NCBI GenBank assembly: GCA_905214825.1
Contig: CAJMNV010000116.1
Span: 1 to 5,680 of the forward strand
Length of the DNA: 5,680 nt
From: an uncultured bacterium
GTDB taxonomy: Bacteria; Bacillota; Clostridia; Lachnospirales; Anaerotignaceae
Reading direction: 5' to 3'
A model generated the notes under the pieces. That model was not told the origin of the DNA and searched no databases. It worked only from the letters and a program-made list of their open reading frames with translations. Every line of letters starts with the position of its first letter. Position 1 is the first letter of the stretch. The position numbers were made by a program, and so were the translations under genes. Shown piece by piece: positions 4,634-5,680 of the stretch.

Positions 4634-5670
4634 TTCAATCTTTTTTCATCTTCAACAGATTCTTTTTCTTCATTTGTTTGTTCATTTTTCTCTATTTCTT
4701 CTGTTATTGGTTTTGGCACTTCTTGCTTGGGTACCAATGTACTTTCTCGTGTTTCGTTATCATAACGATATACGTTTTGAGTTTCCAAAGAAATATAATA
4801 TTTTTCTACAAAAGTATTTTGTTCGTCATTTCCTTTTTCATATACAGTAATTCCATAACAAGTTTCACCATTTATATAAGACTGCCCTACATCAAATATT
4901 TTTGTATACTCTGCAATTGGTTTTGGCAACTGGTTTGCTTTATCAATAAATTGCTCAAAAGAACCCAATGCCATATCTCTTGTAAATTCAACCACTTCTT
5001 CTTCTTTTTTAGGGTCTTTGCCCTCTTGTTTACTTACCGTAATGGCATATTGGTCTTCTAATAAAGCAATATCTATCTGGAATATAAAACCTTCGTCCAC
5101 AGACGCAACTGCATAACAGAGATTTTCTATTGCAGATGCATTTTGTGTCTCATCTTTTTTATCCACTTCCATTTCTGTAAAATCTGCTTCATCTAAAAGA
5201 TATGTTTCATATGCTTTCAAATCCGCCTCTGTGTTTTTATCACGTTCATAAATATATTCTTGTTTTGTCACACCTTCCAATTCATATACAACGGTTTCTT
5301 TCAGTTTTCTTTCACCAACAACCGTTGTAATGGAAGATACAGTATCTTCTCCAATGGTATAATTGTCAATGATGATATTTTTTCCCTTATTTTTTACAAT
5401 AAAAAATCCAATCGCCGCAGATGTAAGCAATACCATTATCAACACAATCAACAATATTTTTTTCTTAGACTTTTTACCACCGCCATCTTCGTCAGTGTTT
5501 GTACCTTTTTTCTTTTTTGATGCCTTTGGTTTCTTTTCTTTTTTTTGTTTTGGGGTTTTTTGTTTTTTCGGTTTTGGTGGTTTTTTTTCCTTTAATTTTT
5601 TTGGTTTCTTTTCTCTTTTCAATTTATCCATTTTATAAAAATTCTTCTTTGTTTTTTTTTCTTTTTCCAT
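4630..5670 (-). CDS. Single-pass membrane protein with lysine-rich cytoplasmic region, function unknown
   Basis: I do not recognise a named family. The 346-residue protein has a very basic N-terminus in which 34 of the first 71 residues are lysine, with KKPK/PKPKKQ-type low-complexity repeats and no acidic run until NTDEDGGG. One membrane helix (about 72-92, ILLIVLIMVLLTSAAIGFFIV) follows. Then comes an outer region (about 95-313) of mixed alpha/beta character, including a YEKGNDEQNTFVEKYYISLETQNVYRYD segment that resembles the strands of a beta-sandwich. The tail (314-346) is acidic, with ten Glu. The positive-inside rule places the lysine region in the cytoplasm, where it could bind nucleic acid, anionic lipid or an acidic partner; this is inference. 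The ATG at 5670 is preceded by AGGA (5680-5677) at the window edge. A second Met (residue 14) has a poorer site. The gene contains A8-A9 runs near its start. Confidence 0.8.
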   Translation of the reverse strand: MEKEKKTKKNFYKMDKLKREKKPKKLKEKKPPKPKKQKTPKQKKEKKPKASKKKKGTNTDEDGGGKKSKKKILLIVLIMVLLTSAAIGFFIVKNKGKNIIIDNYTIGEDTVSSITTVVGERKLKETVVYELEGVTKQEYIYERDKNTEADLKAYETYLLDEADFTEMEVDKKDETQNASAIENLCYAVASVDEGFIFQIDIALLEDQYAITVSKQEGKDPKKEEEVVEFTRDMALGSFEQFIDKANQLPKPIAEYTKIFDVGQSYINGETCYGITVYEKGNDEQNTFVEKYYISLETQNVYRYDNETRESTLVPKQEVPKPITEEIEKNEQTNEEKESVEDEKRLN

Positions 5671-5680
5671 ACTTATTCCT

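Noticed and set aside
336..5638. Numerous plus-strand open frames (for example 336-659, 1760-2083, 2169-2675, 4678-5061, 5363-5638)
   Set aside because: They lie antisense to well-supported minus-strand genes, encode Phe/Ile/Cys-rich sequences expected from the complement of AT-rich coding DNA, and lack good ribosome-binding sites or recognisable domains.

Overview
The window is AT-rich DNA in which every convincing gene lies on the minus strand, so the genes read right to left. Clean AGGAGG-type ribosome-binding sites, a TTG start, extended -10 promoters, an intrinsic terminator and the protein families present point to a low-GC Firmicute, most likely a clostridial gut or anaerobic lineage such as Lachnospiraceae. 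That assignment is an inference. I see no rRNA, tRNA, CRISPR array, transposase, att site or phage gene.

Layout in the direction of transcription: (1) 5670-4630, a single-pass membrane protein with an extremely lysine-rich cytoplasmic N-terminus, a globular outer domain and an acidic tail; function unknown. (2) 4573-4076, a 165-residue two-helix membrane protein that looks like the YcxB-like family, with its own extended -10 promoter and a 17-bp inverted repeat over the predicted transcription start. (3) 3963-2740, an EAL-HDOD protein that keeps the full set of phosphodiesterase catalytic residues and resembles B. subtilis PdeH/YuxH. (4) 2613-1255, a PAS-GAF-GGDEF diguanylate cyclase followed by a strong intrinsic terminator. 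(5) 1046-315, a MacB/LolD-type ABC transporter ATPase starting at TTG. (6) 318 to the left edge, the N-terminal 106 residues of an exported CARDB/S-layer-like protein whose start overlaps the ATPase stop as ATGA.

Two functional blocks stand out. The middle is a cyclic-di-GMP module: a likely synthase (GGDEF) next to a likely hydrolase (EAL), on the same strand but separated by 126 bp of structured leader. The left is the start of an ABC-export or envelope operon whose permease is probably beyond the left edge. Its promoter has an extended -10, no -35, and three TGTAA units on an 11-bp register ending 10 bp before the -10. That is the geometry of a site activated by a PhoB/OmpR-type response regulator, and it is the most interesting regulatory signal here. 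I found no gene family that looks wholly new. The best leads are the regulatory sites, a cysteine triad in the PAS domain of the cyclase, and the poly-lysine membrane protein with its long A tracts.
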